From Ascaphus truei (Eukaryota; Chordata; Amphibia; Anura; Ascaphidae): a stretch of 64,000 nucleotides of DNA. The DNA lies in NCBI GenBank assembly GCA_036426205.1, contig WSYH01002476.1:1-64000 (forward strand), written 5' to 3'. Below the pieces are notes generated by a model. The model was not told the DNA's origin and ran no database searches. It was given only the letters and a program-made list of their open reading frames with translations. Positions 9,347 to 22,185 of this stretch are shown here, piece after piece (the first letter of the stretch is position 1; each line of letters starts with the position of its first letter). The position numbers were made by a program, and so were the translations under genes.

Positions 9347-10608
9347 TGCTAGTTGTCTCTTGTCTTAGTTTGTGTTTTTTCTTATTTCTCTTTTTTTTTC
9401 TCTTAGTTTTTCTTTTCTAAAACTCTTCATTTGTTTTTCCCTTATCCTCTTTTCCACCTCCCTGCTCTTTTTTTTTCCCCCCTCCTTTTCATCCAACCAT
9501 TTTACATGTGTGTAGAAAAACCCTCTTGGGGCGCTGAGGAAAGTGGATGGAACAGAGTCTTGTGCAGTAGTTTCTTCTTGTATGGATAACCTCAGAGAGG
9601 GAGACAAGAAAAACAAAAACACCACAATAGTGTATTACCCTTGAGACAATATAAGACTTGGTGGTAAAGGTATAAAGAGCATTTAATGGTTTAAAACAAT
9701 TGTGTCACAATTGATGTAAAACATGTTACTGGGTATAAACAGTAGATGACTCCTGTTGGATAACTGAAATGAGGCTTCCAAGCGCTTGTGCTTAGTGAAG
9801 CCGTGCTGCTCCGCCGATGGTAAAAACTAAATCCTACTCACCGTCCTTGAGTAGGACATGTGCAGGTGTACGGGGTCTTTCCAGGGATAGCCTTTGCTGT
9901 GGGGTGCCTGACGTCCGTTGGTCTTTGGTGCGGGGAGATTTCCTGATGTCCTCGTGGTCTCGATGCCAGCAGATGGATTTCCAAGCGTCTCCTCCGCTGA
10001 CGTCACAGCCTGGTGTGTACACTATGGTGTGCCTGGATGGCCACAAACCTTCCTACGCGTTTTCGAAACTCCTATTCACGGTTTTCTTCGTCAGGGAATT
10101 ATTCCCCCCCCCCCCTGTTTGCCACCGGGCTGCAACAGTGGGGACCTCTCCGCCACGTGGCAGCGATCGGTGGCACAGGAGGGGGAAGGGGGGCAGGAGG
10201 GAGGAGGGGAGGGGGAGAGAGAGGGAGGGCTGGGGAAGAGGGGGAAGCGACAAAGAGGGAAAGGACAGGAGGGGAAGCTAACGGCAAAGGCGTGGCGAGG
10301 GCCGCGGTTTGGGGGACCGCACGGGTGTTTCGCTTGCAGAGGAGGGAAGGAGCAGAGGGGCCGCAGCATGGAGAGTACTTACCCTCCAACAGATCCCCTG
10401 GCAGAGAAAGAATGGCCGCATCGTTGGGCGGGCGCGCCCACAAAGCCGGGGAGCGCGCGCCAATCACCTGTCAGGTAGGGGGATTTTTTTTTTTTCAGCG
10501 CGAGCGAGGAAATTTAAAACAACCACGTGTGCTGCTTGGGCCAATGTTTACTCGCCCGGGGGTTAAATCCACCCGCCCCGGGCGTGTAAATGTATAGGAT
10601 TGTCGAAC
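9347..10608. other. Unit 2 copy of CT tract, box module, purine minisatellite and spacer
   Basis: Collinear with 1,892-3,169. The ACGCGTTTTCGAAA box is near 10,057, the poly-C run near 10,105 and the purine minisatellite at 10,170-10,285. No gene is seen. Confidence 0.7.
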
Positions 10609-11131
10609 ACTGCCTATAACTTCTCCAGATCCTCCATATAACTACTCTCGATAACTCCTCCTGTTGTTCGCTGTAGCCCCTACAATTGGTCATATTGATC
10701 CATATAACCACTCCCTATAATTCCTAATTCTCCATATACTGCATCCCTGTAACTCCCAACGATTTCTCCATATAATTCCTTTTATTGCTCCATACAACTT
10801 CTCCCTATTGCTTCGTATAATTGCACCCTATAATCTCCTCCTTTAGCTCCATATAGTGATGCCCCTTTAACTGCTTATATTGCTCCATATAATGACGCCC
10901 TATTACTCCATATAGCCATTCCCTTTAACGCCTCCTAATGCTCCATATAACCTCTCCCATCTTTCTCTATTGTTCTGTCATAGTGCACCTTATACAAACC
11001 GTCTCCTATGGCTCAATATTACCTCTCCATAACCTCCTATTGTCCATATAACCCCTCCCTATAACTCATCCTAGTTCTCGATGTTATCTCTCCTAATAAC
11101 TGTTATTGGTCTATACTGTCTCTCATTATAA
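10609..11131 (+). repeat. Degenerate 35-bp minisatellite (unit 2)
   Basis: Same variant order as 3,170-3,686, with differences mostly of one base inserted or lost. Confidence 0.8.
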
Positions 11132-12266
11132 CACCTCCTATTATTGAATAGAAAAAAAGGGAAATAGTGCGCAATCTAATTTTAAACGTGACGTGATAGT
11201 GAAATATTGAAATAAATACTTAACCTAAGATTGAGCGTCTGCCGCTGTGATGGAAGATGGGGGGGCTCAGGAACCCCCTGGAACTAACAATGGATACAAA
11301 AAAGAGACACAGCGCACAACGTTCATAGTGCATTACAAAATATTATTGACATGAATAATAATGGTGAGTAATGTGCGTAATCAAATATTAATAACAAGCG
11401 TTTCGGGATATTTTACCCAACGCCTCCGGAGACCAGGATATAAGTCTTTGCAGGGGTGATACTGCTGTCCTCGATGGTGCAGGGTCCTATTGAAATGTGT
11501 GCACAACCTCTGCTTGATCTTGCTCCCCTGGCACAGCAGGCTGGGAGCTGCTGATTTCCTGCAGTGTTTCAGCAGGGCAGTTTTAGACATCAGCTGTGCG
11601 CCAACACTCTCCTCCGTGTGGATCACTTCCTGATCGTGACTTCACCGGCAGGGATTCGGCGCCGCTCAGCAACAGTCAAAATCGCGCAGTAGGGTGCCAG
11701 TTATGGGGCTAGAGCACTAGTAAAGCTTGTCCTAACGCGTTTCGAAACGAACGTTTCTTCTTCAAGGGACTACGTTAGTTAGTCCCGTGAGAAACGTTCC
11801 GTTTCGAAACGCGTAGGACAAGCTTGTACAGTGCTCTGCCCCATACTGGCACCCTACTGGGCGATTTTGACTGTTGCTGAGCGGCGCCGATCCTGCGGTG
11901 ACGTCACGATCCAGAGTGATCCACACGGAGGAGAGTGTTGGCGCACGCTGATGTCTAAAACTGCCCTGCTGAAACACTGCAGGAATCAGCAGCTCCCAGC
12001 CTGCCTGTGGCGCAGGGAGCAAGATCAAGCAGAGGTTGTGCACACATTTTCATAGGACCCTGCACCATCGAGGACAGCAGTATCACCCCTGCAAAGACTT
12101 ATATCCTGGTCTCCGAGGCGTTGGGTAAAATACTCCCGAAACTGCTTGTTATTAATTTATTTGATGTACGCACATTACTCACCTTTTATATTCATGTCCC
12201 ATAATATTTTGTAATGCACTATGAGGTTGTGCGCTGTGTCTCTTTTTGTATCCACCTCCTATTATT
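11132..12266. mobile_element. Foldback element, copy 2
   Basis: The same inverted-repeat structure as copy 1, with direct repeats CACCTCCTATTATT at 11,132-11,145 and 12,253-12,266 and the centre near 11,760-11,795. The GTTTCGAAAC boxes of both arms are better preserved here. Confidence 0.75.
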
Positions 12267-12273
12267 CCCTTTA

Positions 12274-12696
12274 CCCGTGGGCGGATTTCCCATTAGGCCG
12301 GGGCCCAGGCGGCAAAATTTTGGGGTGGTAAAAATGCCTGCCCCAATATGCATTTGCTGCGCTCTCTGGGCCTATCGGACCTAATGGGAAGCACTTACAT
12401 GTTCGGCCGCCTCCTTACTGTCGCCTATAGTTCTTTTGGAACCCCAGTGTCAAATGACGTTGCGTATGTTCCAACGTGATGTCACATGGTGTCTTGTTGC
12501 CATGGCAATGTGGGTTTGCGACATAAAATGCCGTCATTTCACATCGCGTTACCATGGCGACGCCATGCACCATCATGTTGATGATGTACGTCCGTGGCAC
12601 ATTTGACCCTGGTTCCAAAGGAGATAGAGGGCGATAGCAAGGAGGCGACTGATACAGCTAAGTGCCTAGAGGTTGCGGATTTCAAATCCGCCGCTG
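12274..12696 (+). mobile_element. hAT-like MITE (unit 3)
   Basis: The left end is slightly damaged (CCGTGGGCGGATTTCCC) and the right end is CAAATCCGCCGCTG. It follows the foldback element directly, as in the other units. Confidence 0.7.
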
Positions 12697-13080
12697 CATT
12701 AACGCCTCATTATATATCCTTTGTACATACAGTAATAACCGCTCCCTATAACCCTCCTAGTTCTATATACTGCTGCCTATAATTAATCTTTTTACTCGAT
12801 ATTACCACTACTTATAACTCCTGTTGGTCCACCGCTCTATACTCTATGATTCCATATAATCCCTAACCCTCCCCATAATTCCTCCTATTGCCCATATAGC
12901 CGCATCCCTATAACTCCTATTGTCATAAACCACTCCTATAACTCTCTCATGTACATATAACCTCTCCCTATAACTCCTCCTATTGTACATATAACCTCTC
13001 CCTATAACTCCTCCTATTGCTCCATATAACAGCACCCTAATAACTCCTCCTATTGGATAAACTTTTCCCTCTAACCCTTC
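12697..13080 (+). repeat. 35-bp minisatellite (unit 3)
   Basis: Several clear 35-bp units, best seen at 12,950-13,040. Confidence 0.85.
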
Positions 13081-14160
13081 CCCAAATCCCAAACTGACAC
13101 ACAAAATATGAGCACATTAATCTTAATATCCTCTAGGGGTTTTATAGACATAAATTAAATACTCTTTAGGAGCAGTTGAACTGTAAAATACAGCATCATA
13201 TTTGTGTACCTCTTGGGATGGCAGATGGCATGCACTTCTCTCATCATCCACCTTAACTTGTTTTTCATGCTAAAAAGAGTAAAAATGGTTCAAACCAGCA
13301 CATCAACAAGAATTTACAGCACACTTTTGGCCGCAGGGTGAGGTGATTAAATGAGAACTCACTATGACCCAGATACAACAAAGTTTGATAAGCTTAGCAT
13401 GCTTTACTCCCACTCATATGAATTTGAGCTGAGGCGGACCTGGGCCTAATCCTAATTAGGGGAGAAAAGCCACCCCAGTTGTGGGCACTCAATCCCCCTC
13501 AGTGGTGAAATAGTGATAGATAATTAAAATGACCTTTTAATAGGTAAATTAAAATAATGGAGTAACTAACCGACGAAAGACAAATACAAAAATGCTGCCC
13601 TCTATTGAAGTGCTAGAGTGAGCAATGTGCTAATGGGAGCAATGTTTAGGATGATACTAGCCTACATAAGCCAGTCCAAATTACATATGATCAAGGCAAT
13701 AATGGCTCTTTATTGGAGTGGCTAATATAGGATTGAGCCTACTATTGTGTTAGGAAGTGTACTTAAAATATAGCTTATGTATCTGAAGTAAATAGCTATA
13801 GGATTGCTGCACAGAACTAGATTAAATAAGTAGCTCTGTATATAATAATCTATTGAAGGGATCAGTACCCGGTAGTTAGTAACTACTGTAACAGTATATA
13901 TCCCACGCCCCCTGTTGCATGTGATAGATTGTTACCAGGACTCCTAGAAGGCAGAATAATTAGTAAATAAATAGCTATATATAAATATATATACAGTGAT
14001 CAGTATGAAGGGATCAGTACCCTGTAACTAGTAACCACTAGTATATATCACAAACCTGTGCATGTGAGAAATGGTAACATTAGTTCCTAGACAGCAGCGG
14101 TACATGTGGAAGGTTGTTGACCATTCAGAGTTCGAATAAGAAACCACAGCGCCTGACACG
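13081..14160. repeat. AT-rich ~1 kb module (unit 3)
   Basis: Full-length copy of 6,641-7,690. It passes directly into the hAT right end (to 14,256), omitting the CpG module present in units 1 and 2. Confidence 0.6.
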
Positions 14161-15484
14161 AATGCGCACATAATACACCTCTCAATATTTACAATGTGTG
14201 GCTATTTTACTCTATTCGCCACCCTGTGGCTACATTCAAAATAGTTGCCCCCCCTGTGCTAGTGTCTCTTGTCTTAGTTTGTGTTTTTTCTTAGTTTCTC
14301 TTTTTTTTCTCTTAGTTTTTCTTTTCTAAACTCCTTCAGTTTTTCCCTTATCCTCTTTTCCCACCTCCGCTCTTTTCCCCCCTCCTTTTCATCCAACCAT
14401 TTTACATGTGTGTAGAAAAACCTCTTGTGGCGCTGAGGAAAGTGGATGGAACAGAGTCTTGTGCAGTAGTTTCTTCTTGTATGGATACCTCAGAGAGGGA
14501 GACAAGAGATAAACAAAAACACCACAATAGTGTATTACCCTTGAGACAATATATACTTGGTGGTAAAGGTTAAAGAGCTTTAATGGTTAAACAATTTGTT
14601 ACAATTGAATGTAAACATGTACTGGGTTAAAGACTAGTAGATGACTCTGTTGGATAATTAAATGAGGCTCCTCACGCTTGTGCTTAGTGAAGCCTGCTGC
14701 TGCTACCGCCGATTGTGTAAAACTGAAATCCTACTCACCGTCCTTGAGTAGGAACTTGTGCAGGTGTACGGGTCTTTGCCAGGGATAGCCTTTGCTGTGG
14801 GGTGCCTGACTTCCGTTAACGTTTGGTTGCGGGGAGATTTCCTGATGTCCTCGGGTCTCGATGCCAGCCAGTGTTTCCAAAGCGTCTCCCCGCTGACGTC
14901 ACCGCCTGGTGTGTACCGCTATGTGTCCCTGGATGGCCACAAACCTTCCTACGCTTTTCGAACTCCTATCACGGGTTTTCTTCGTCAGGGAATATTCCCC
15001 CCCCCCCCTGTTTGCCACCCGGGCCTGCAACAGTGGGGACCTCTCGCCCGGGCATCGATCGGTGGACAGAGGGGAAGGGGACAGGAGGGAGGAGGGGAGG
15101 GGGAGAGGAGGACGGGAAGGGACAGGAGGGAAGCGGACAGAAGAGAGGGAAGAGGACAGGAGGAGGAGAGCTAACGCAAAAGGCGTGGCAGGGCCGCGGT
15201 TTGTGGACCGCACGGGTTGTCTTGCAGGAGGAAGGGAAGGAGCAGAGGGGCCGCAGCATGGAGAGTCCTTACCCTCCAACAGATCCCCTGGCAGAGAAAA
15301 GAATGGCCGCATCGTTGGGGGCGGGCGCCCACAAGCCTGGAGCGCGCGCCAATCAGCTGGTCAGGTAGGGGGAGTTTTTTTTTTTCAGACGCGACAGGAA
15401 ATTTAAAAAAACAACCCGTGTGCTGCTTGGGCCACATGTTTACTCGCCCGGGTTAAATCCACCCGCCCCGGGCGTGTAAATGTA
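14161..15484. other. Unit 3 copy: hAT right end, CT tract, box module, purine minisatellite
   Basis: Collinear with 1,795-3,169. The hAT right end finishes at 14,256, the poly-C run is near 14,998 and the purine minisatellite lies at 15,062-15,170. Apparent long frames on both strands here are composition effects and are not shared with the other units. Confidence 0.7.
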
Positions 15485-16007
15485 TAGATTGTCGAACACT
15501 GCCATAACTTCTCCAGATCCTCCATTAACTACTCTCGATAACTCCTCCTGTTGTTCGCTTAGCCCTACAATTGGTCATATTGATCCATTAACCACTCCCT
15601 ATAATTCCTAATTCTCCATATACTGCATCCCTGTAACTCCCACGATTTCTTTCTCCATATAATTCCTTTTATGCTCCATACAACTTCTCCCTATTCTTCG
15701 TATAATTGCACCCTATAATCTCCTCCTTTAGCTCCATATAGTGATGCCCTTTAACTGCTTATATTGCTCATATAATGACGCCCTTTACTCCCATATAGCC
15801 TTCCCTTTAACGCCTCCTAATGCTCCATATAACCTCTCCCTATCATTTCTCTATTGTTTCTGCATATTGCACCTATAAACCGTCTCCTATGCTCAATTAC
15901 CTCTCCAATAACTCCTATTGTTCCAATAAACCCCTCCCTATAACTCATCCTAGTTCTCAATGTTCTCTCCTAATACTGTTATTGGTCTATACTGTCTCTC
16001 ATTATAA
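15485..16007 (+). repeat. Degenerate 35-bp minisatellite (unit 3)
   Basis: Third copy of the array seen at 3,170-3,686, with the same variant order. Confidence 0.8.
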
Positions 16008-17132
16008 CACCTCCTATTATTGAATGAAAAAAGGGAAATAGGCGCAATCTAATTTTAACTACGTGGATAAGTAGAAATATATGAAATAAATACTTACCTA
16101 GAATTGAGCGTCTCGGCTGTGATGGAAATGGGGGGGCTCAAACCCCCTGGAACTAACAATGATACAAAAAGAGACACAGCCGCACAACGTGTCATAGTGC
16201 ATTACAAATATTATTGACATGATATAAATGGTGAGTAATGTGCGTACATCAAATAAATTAATAACAAGCAGTTTCGGGATATTTTACCCAACGCCTCCGG
16301 AGACCAGGATATAAGTCTTTGCAGGGTGATACTGCTGTCCTCGATGGTGCAGGGTCCTATTGAAATGTGGCACAACCTCTGCTTGATCTTGCTCCCCTGA
16401 GCACAGCAGGCTGGAGCTGCTGATTCCTGCAGTGTTTCAGCAGGGCAGTTTTAGACATCAGCTGTGCGCCAACACTCTCCTCCGTGTGGATCACTTCTCC
16501 GGATCTGACGTCACCGCAGGGATTCGGCGGCCGCTCGCAACAGTCAAAATCGCGCAGTAGGGTGCCAGTATGGGGCTAGAGCACTAGTACAAGACATTGT
16601 CCTAACCGTTTCGAAACGGAACGTTTCTTCTTCTTCAGGGACTACGTTAGTTAGTCCTGAGAAACGTTCCGTTTCGACGCGTAGGACAAGCTTTACTAGT
16701 GCTCTATGCCCCTACTGGCACCCTACTGGCGCGATTTTGACTGTTGCTGAGCGGCGCCGATCCTGCGGTGACGTCACGATCCAGAAGTGATCCACACGGA
16801 GGGAGTGTTGGCGCACACTGATGTCTAAAACTGCCCTGCTGAAACACTGCAGGAATCAGCAGCTCCCAGCCTGCCTGTGCTCAGGGGAGCAAATCAAGCG
16901 AGGTTGTGCACACATTTCATAGGACCCTGCACCATCGAGGACAGCAGTATCACCCTGCAAAGACTTATATCCTGGTCTCCGGAGGCGTTGGGTAAAATAT
17001 CCCGAAACTGCTTGTATTAATTTATTTGATGTACGCACATTACTCACCATTTATTATCATGTCAATAATATTTTGTAATGCACTATGAGCGTTGTGCGCT
17101 GTGTCTCTTTTTTGTATCCACCTCCTATTATT
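16008..17132. mobile_element. Foldback element, copy 3
   Basis: Direct repeats CACCTCCTATTATT at 16,008-16,021 and 17,119-17,132. Arms are about 480 bp with the centre near 16,630-16,665. The hAT-like MITE follows at 17,143. Confidence 0.75.
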
Positions 17133-17142
17133 CCCTTTAACC

Positions 17143-17562
17143 CAGTGGCGGATTTTCCCATTAGGCCGGGGGCCAGGGCGGCAAAATTTTGGGTGGTAAA
17201 AATGCCTGCCCCAATATGCATTTGCTGCGCTCTCGGGCCTATCGGACCTAATGGAATGCACTTACATGTGCGGCCGCCTCCTTACTGTCGCCCTATAGTT
17301 CTTTTGGAACCCCAGTGTCAAATGACGTTGCGTATGTTCCAACTGATGTCACATGGTGTTCTGTTGCCATGGCAATTGTGAGGTTGCGACATAAAATGCC
17401 GTCATTTCATGCGTTACCATGGCGACGCCATGGCACCACATGTTGATGATGTACGTCCTTGGCATCATTTGACCCTGGGTTCCAAAGAGATAGAGGGCGA
17501 CAGCCAGGAGGCGACTGATACAGCTAAATGCCTGGAGGTTGCGGATTTCAAATCCGCCGCTG
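17143..17562 (+). mobile_element. hAT-like MITE (unit 4)
   Basis: Starts CAGTGGCGGATTTTCCC and ends CAAATCCGCCGCTG, with flanks CTTTAACC and CATTAACG as in copy 4,826-5,253. Confidence 0.7.
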
Positions 17563-19005
17563 CATTAACGCCTCATTATAACTATTCCTATTGTACATAC
17601 AGTATAACCGCTCCCTATAACGCCTCCTATTGTTCTATATAACTGCTGCCTATAATTAATCTTTTTACTCGATATTAACACTACTTATAACTCCTGTTGG
17701 TCCACCGCTCATTATAACTCCTATGATTCCATATAATCCCTCCCCATAATTCCTCCTATTGCTCCATAGTCCGCTCCCTATAACTCCTATTGTACATATA
17801 CCACTCCCATAACTCCTCCTATTTTACAAAACCTCTCCTATAACTCCCTATGTACATATAACCTCTCCCTATAACTCCTCCTATGCTCCATATAACAGCA
17901 CCCTATAACTCCTCCTATTGGATAAACTTTTCCCTCTAACCCTTCCCCAAATCCCAAACTGACACACAAAATATGAGCACATGATCTTAATATACTCTAG
18001 GGGGTTTTATAGACATAAGATTAAAATATCTCTTTTAGGAGCAGTTGAACTGTAAAATACAGCATCATATTTGTGTTACCTCTTGGGATGGCAGATGGCA
18101 TGCACTTCTCTTCATCATCCACCTTAACTTGTTTTTCATGCTAAAAAGAGTTAAAATGGTTCAAACCAGCACATCAACAAGAATTTACAGCACACTTTTG
18201 GCCGCAGGGCCAGGTGAGTTAAATGAGAACTCACTATGACCCAGATACACAAAAGTGTGATAAGCTTTAGCATGCTTTACTCCCACTCATATGAATGTGA
18301 GCTGAGCAGGACCTGGGCCTAATGGCTAGATTAGGAGAAAAAGCCACCCCATTGTGGGCACTCAATCCCCCTCAGTGGTGAAATAGTGAAGATAGATAAT
18401 TAAAATGACCTTTATAGGTAAATTAAATAATGGAGTAACTAACCGACGAAAGACAAATACAAAAATGCTGCCCTCTATTGAAGTGCTAGAGTGAGCAATG
18501 TGCTATGGGAGCAATGTTTAGGATGATACTAGCCTACAAGCCATTCCAAATTACATATATCAAGGCAATAATGGCTCTTTATTGGAGTGGCTAATATAGG
18601 ATTGAGCCTACTATTGTGTTAGGAAGTGTACTTAAAATATAGCTTTGTATCGAAGTAAATAGCTATATAATTGCTGCACAGAACTAGATTAAATAGTAGT
18701 CTCGTATATAATAATCTATATGAAGGGATCTAACCCTGTAGTTAGTTAACTACTGTAACAGTATATATCACACACGCCTGTGATGTGATAGATTTTACCA
18801 GGACTCCTAGAAGGCAGCATAATTAGTAAATAAATAGCTATATATAAATATATATACAATGATCAGTATGAAGGGATCAGTACCCCAGAGCTAGTAACCA
18901 CTAGTGTATATCACAAACCTGTGCTTGTGAGAAATGGTAATCATAGTTCCTACTGTAGACAGCAGCGGTACATGTGGAAGGTTGTTGACCATTCAGAGTT
19001 CCATA
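17563..19005 (+). repeat. 35-bp minisatellite then AT-rich module (unit 4)
   Basis: Minisatellite to about 17,950, then a full AT-rich module that breaks off in CATTCAGAGTTCC just before the N run. The expected continuation (AATAAGAAACCACAGCGCC) reappears at about 21,258. Confidence 0.7.
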
Positions 19006-19012
19006 GAAAACG

Positions 19013-19019
19013 NNNNNNN
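19013..19019. other. Run of 7 N (assembly gap)
   Basis: Undetermined bases. The sequence on the two sides is not continuous in the repeat unit. Confidence 0.99.
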
Positions 19020-21257
19020 CCCATGAGAGACGCAAGAATGATAGCCGAAGGGCCTATGACCGGAAGTAGTGTGAGTTAGACAAAGACATTGCACAGACAA
19101 GCAGAGTGCACAGATCATGCCTTCGCCACGCCAGGAAGCTGCACACATAGGAGAGTGAGACACACGGCAGGACTAATACATCTAAAGGCGTGAGGCAAAT
19201 GGTTGAGATGTCGCACGGCACGTGCGGCTCTCAACAAAAATAGTGCAGGGGGCTAGCCGCCAAGTTGGGGTGGCTAGGTGTCCACGAGTACGGAAGCGCG
19301 ACGTTGCGGCAGCATTTATTGAAAAATGGACATACATATGAGATTTGCAGTTGCGGAGTGGAGCGACCGCCTCAATGAGCAGGTATCAGCCAATGAAGGT
19401 GAACTAGCCTCGTGACATCACGGCATGTCTCCCCATGCAAAGCAATCTAAAGTCCACAGAAGGTTAGGCGCAGCGCTGATTCATGTGCTCCATCGGTGTG
19501 CACGGCACGGGCCTGCAAATATGTCCGAGGTCCTGAATGACAAGAGGCATAGAGCTGCTAGGTGAATAGACAACGAGGGGAGACGCAGATTTACATGACG
19601 ACGATGGAATCCTAATGTGGCACTGCATAAACCCGTTAACAGCACGAGGCAAGTTCATAAAGCAAGTATGGTGTGGTGATTAGAAGTGTACTAGTCCTCG
19701 TTGCTTGCAGTTACTATGGGGCAGATCCACAGAGCTCCGCTAGTTAAATGCTAAAGGGCTCTTCAAAGCTCATAAGGCTCGCACAAAGTCTGCTTATGCT
19801 AAGGTTGGCCTGGGCGGGTAGCTTAGAGGGCGTTTGTGTTCATGATATGATCAAAAAAGAGGTGGGGCACACCTTGTCTCAATACACAACCGCAGGGCCC
19901 TTAAATTATGGTGAGGACGCCTTAACGCTATGTGTCTTTATAGGTCATGGCTATACCTGACATACGAATCTTCTAGCACCTCAGCTCCTAAGTCGTAGAT
20001 ATGTATTTAAGCTGGTCCCGGTGGAACCTGGACGTGGGCCTCTTTCGGCTTACGTTCTTAGTCCTTAGCATTTGTAAGTAAACCAAGTAATACTCCTGGC
20101 CTAGTCCACAAAATGTAGCCCCCGAGTTGCATTTATCATACACGTTGACCGCCATAGTTGCCCTGAACGCATGCCGTATGCATGCCTTAATGGTTTTAAC
20201 CTGAGGTGACCAGCGGTCGTTTCACTAGCAACAAGCGACCAATGGTGCGCACACCACCTGGTATAATCATAAAGGCGTCTCCAGCTTATAAGAGTAGTAC
20301 ATACCCCCCTAATAAGTGTACGTGTGAGAAGTATCCGCTAAGAATATTACCATAACTCACTAATAAGTGACGTCGTGAAAAAGCAAGGTAAGTATCTTAT
20401 ATAGACCTGTATGGTACCATAACTCACTTATACCGTGTACGGTGTTGCAGCGCCATCCTGCACGAATATGGAAGAATGATCTTTCACATACTCCCTCCTC
20501 CGGTCTACGCTGTGCCCCCGTCTCGAACCTAATAGATATGCCAAAGGCTTATAATAAGATGTCACGCACGCCTCCCCTCCTCCTGATCTCCGCCTCCAGA
20601 AACAAGAAGCTCCCGGGCCCAGCGCTTTGCGCAGGAGTCTCTTTCCACACGAAGACCACTGTTGGTTATACCTGTGAGCCCTGACACCCCCCTCCCTCCG
20701 CTCTTTGGTAAATGGATCAGGGCTTTACCATGCCTTCAGTAGACGGGGCGCTCCTCGAGCATTATGGAGGCTGAAGATTTCACTAAGTCGGACTGCCCCC
20801 TTTCGCAACATTACTCCTGTCCCTGTCAGTCGGTCACTTTGTTCCTACCGGGCCACATGATTGTTTCGCACCCCCTTACAACGCAGATCACGTCTTTCGT
20901 GACACCTGGTCTCTCTCGTGCGCCTTACCCCACAACCTACCGGTCAGCCCTTCGCCCCCACCTCATGTCCCACTCTCCGTAGAGTACACATTCTTGCTTC
21001 ACTACCTGGCACATCAGCCCACTTTCATAGCCCTGCACGCCGGTCGATCCTGTCCTTAGGTGTCACCCTCGGCTGCCTCCCCTGCGTTCGCTACCTGCGC
21101 CCAGACGCCGTGTTACCACCCTTTATGGTCTTTAGCCCCCCCAGTCCAATGTCTTCCTTGGTTTTGCATACACGTTGTCCACCCTCTCCCGCTGTTGGTG
21201 GTTCTTCCTCAGCTGGTGAGTCGCGACACGTTCCGCTCTGTGGTCTCTTGGAAGAGC
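19020..21257. other. Unexplained 2.2 kb segment interrupting unit 4
   Basis: No clear match to the neighbouring units at high identity, but parts look like poorly read versions of nearby sequence. Around 19,140-19,200 it resembles the GAGAGAAGAGCACACAGAGG...CTAATACATCC stretch at 21,340. Around 20,290-20,430 it resembles the CACTAATAAGTGTAC repeats at 30,290. 20,440-21,250 is C-rich with short open frames that I cannot assign. It could be a real insertion or a low-accuracy gap fill. Confidence 0.5.
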
Positions 21258-21520
21258 TCCAATAAGAAACCACAGCGCCTGACACAGTGTGTGATTTGCT
21301 GAGGAGACACAATGTAACTGTTCCCCAGATAACTGCAAACTAGGAGAGAAGAGCACACAGAGGACTAATACATCCTAATACCAGAGGCATGAGTGCTAGA
21401 GTTCCGCGGAGCCCTGGTGGAGAATCACTGTGTATATAATGACGTCACCCTGCCTTGCACTCAGAGATCGCGAGAGGCAATGAGAGCCAGGGCCCGCACC
21501 ATAGTCAGGCAATGAGAGCC
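21258..21520 (+). promoter_or_regulatory. TATA plus CRE promoter-like module (copy 2)
   Basis: Continues the interrupted unit (AATAAGAAACCACAGCGCC), then TATATAA at 21,433-21,439 abutting TGACGTCA at 21,440-21,447. The tail AGGCAATGAGAGCCA is shared with 30,860-30,910. Confidence 0.45.
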
Positions 21521-21990
21521 AATTTATTTATTATTTATTTATAAAATATTTTACCAGGAAGTAATACATTGAGAGTTACCTCTCGTTTTCAAGTATGTCC
21601 TGGGCACAGAGTAAAACAAAATAATACATGGTTACAAATACAGTTACATAAATGAACTAGGTATACATTATATACAAGACATTGCATGCACAGTTAAAGA
21701 AAATATATATTATGAGCGTATGAAACAGTTACAGACCAGATTAAAGTGTGAGACAGCCTTAGATTTGAAAGAACTTAAGCTGGTGGCGGATATGAGAGTC
21801 TCTGGTAGGTTGTTCCAGTTTTGGGGTGCACGGAAGGAGAAGGAGGAACGTCCGGATACTTTGTTGAGTCTTGGGATCATGAATAGTCTTTTGGAGTCTG
21901 ATCTCAGGTGATAGGTACTGCATGTGGTAGGGGTGAGGAGCTTGTTCAGGTAGCTGGGTAGCTTGCCAGAAAGTATTTGAGGGTGAGACA
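21521..21990 (-). mobile_element. LINE fragment (CR1/L2-like ORF2 C-terminus and 3' end)
   Basis: On the reverse strand about 21,710-21,990 reads as the end of a non-LTR reverse transcriptase protein: a P-S-Y-L-N-K-L-L-T-P stretch, then FRAPQNWNNLP and SLSSFKSKAVSHFNL, the typical closing pattern of CR1/L2-type ORF2. The 3' tail toward 21,521 is A/T-rich with ATTTATTTATAAAATATT. The element is 5' truncated. It is an old fragment with no intact enzyme. Confidence 0.7.
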
Positions 21991-22185
21991 GGAAAGGTGA
22001 ACCAATGACAGCCAAGGTCCACCCCGCAGTCAGCCAATCGGAGAGCTTGACAGCCAATGAGAGCGCGCACAAACACACAGACAAACATTGTTTGAGTTTT
22101 ATATATATATATATATATAGATTACATAACTCATTAATAAGTGTATGAGTGAAACTATACGCATATAGAATATTACATAATTTAC
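21991..22185. other. CCAAT-repeat region and TA microsatellite
   Basis: Several AGCCAATGA / CCAATCGG boxes (about 22,003-22,065) precede a (TA)n tract at about 22,100-22,120. The same arrangement is found at 30,905-31,035 and 52,295-52,415, each time just beyond the donor side of a reverse-strand exon-like segment. Confidence 0.5.

Larger units (their letters stand above)
1..19012. repeat. Tandem array of compound repeat units
   Basis: The same ordered modules recur with unit starts near 1, 5,053, 12,497 and 17,364, recognised by the shared MITE segment that begins with TGCCATGGCAAT. The common order is MITE 3' half, 35-bp minisatellite, AT-rich module, CpG-rich module, hAT right end, CT-rich tract, GTTTCGAAA-box module, purine minisatellite, minisatellite again, then a large inverted repeat. 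Unit 1 lacks about 0.8 kb of the AT-rich module. Unit 2 has an additional CpG and hAT segment (about 7,700-9,250). Unit 4 is cut by the N run at 19,013. Copies differ mostly by single-base gaps. It may be a true satellite-like amplification of a region already full of transposons, or partly an assembly artefact. Confidence 0.85.

Noticed and set aside
20442..21302. C-rich frames that might be host exons
   Set aside because: Overlapping frames on several strands, no splice signals or domain, in a block of doubtful accuracy.
21060..21356. Frames on both strands near the end of the 2.2-kb block
   Set aside because: They cross the junction back into the repeat unit at 21,258, so cannot be a single gene.
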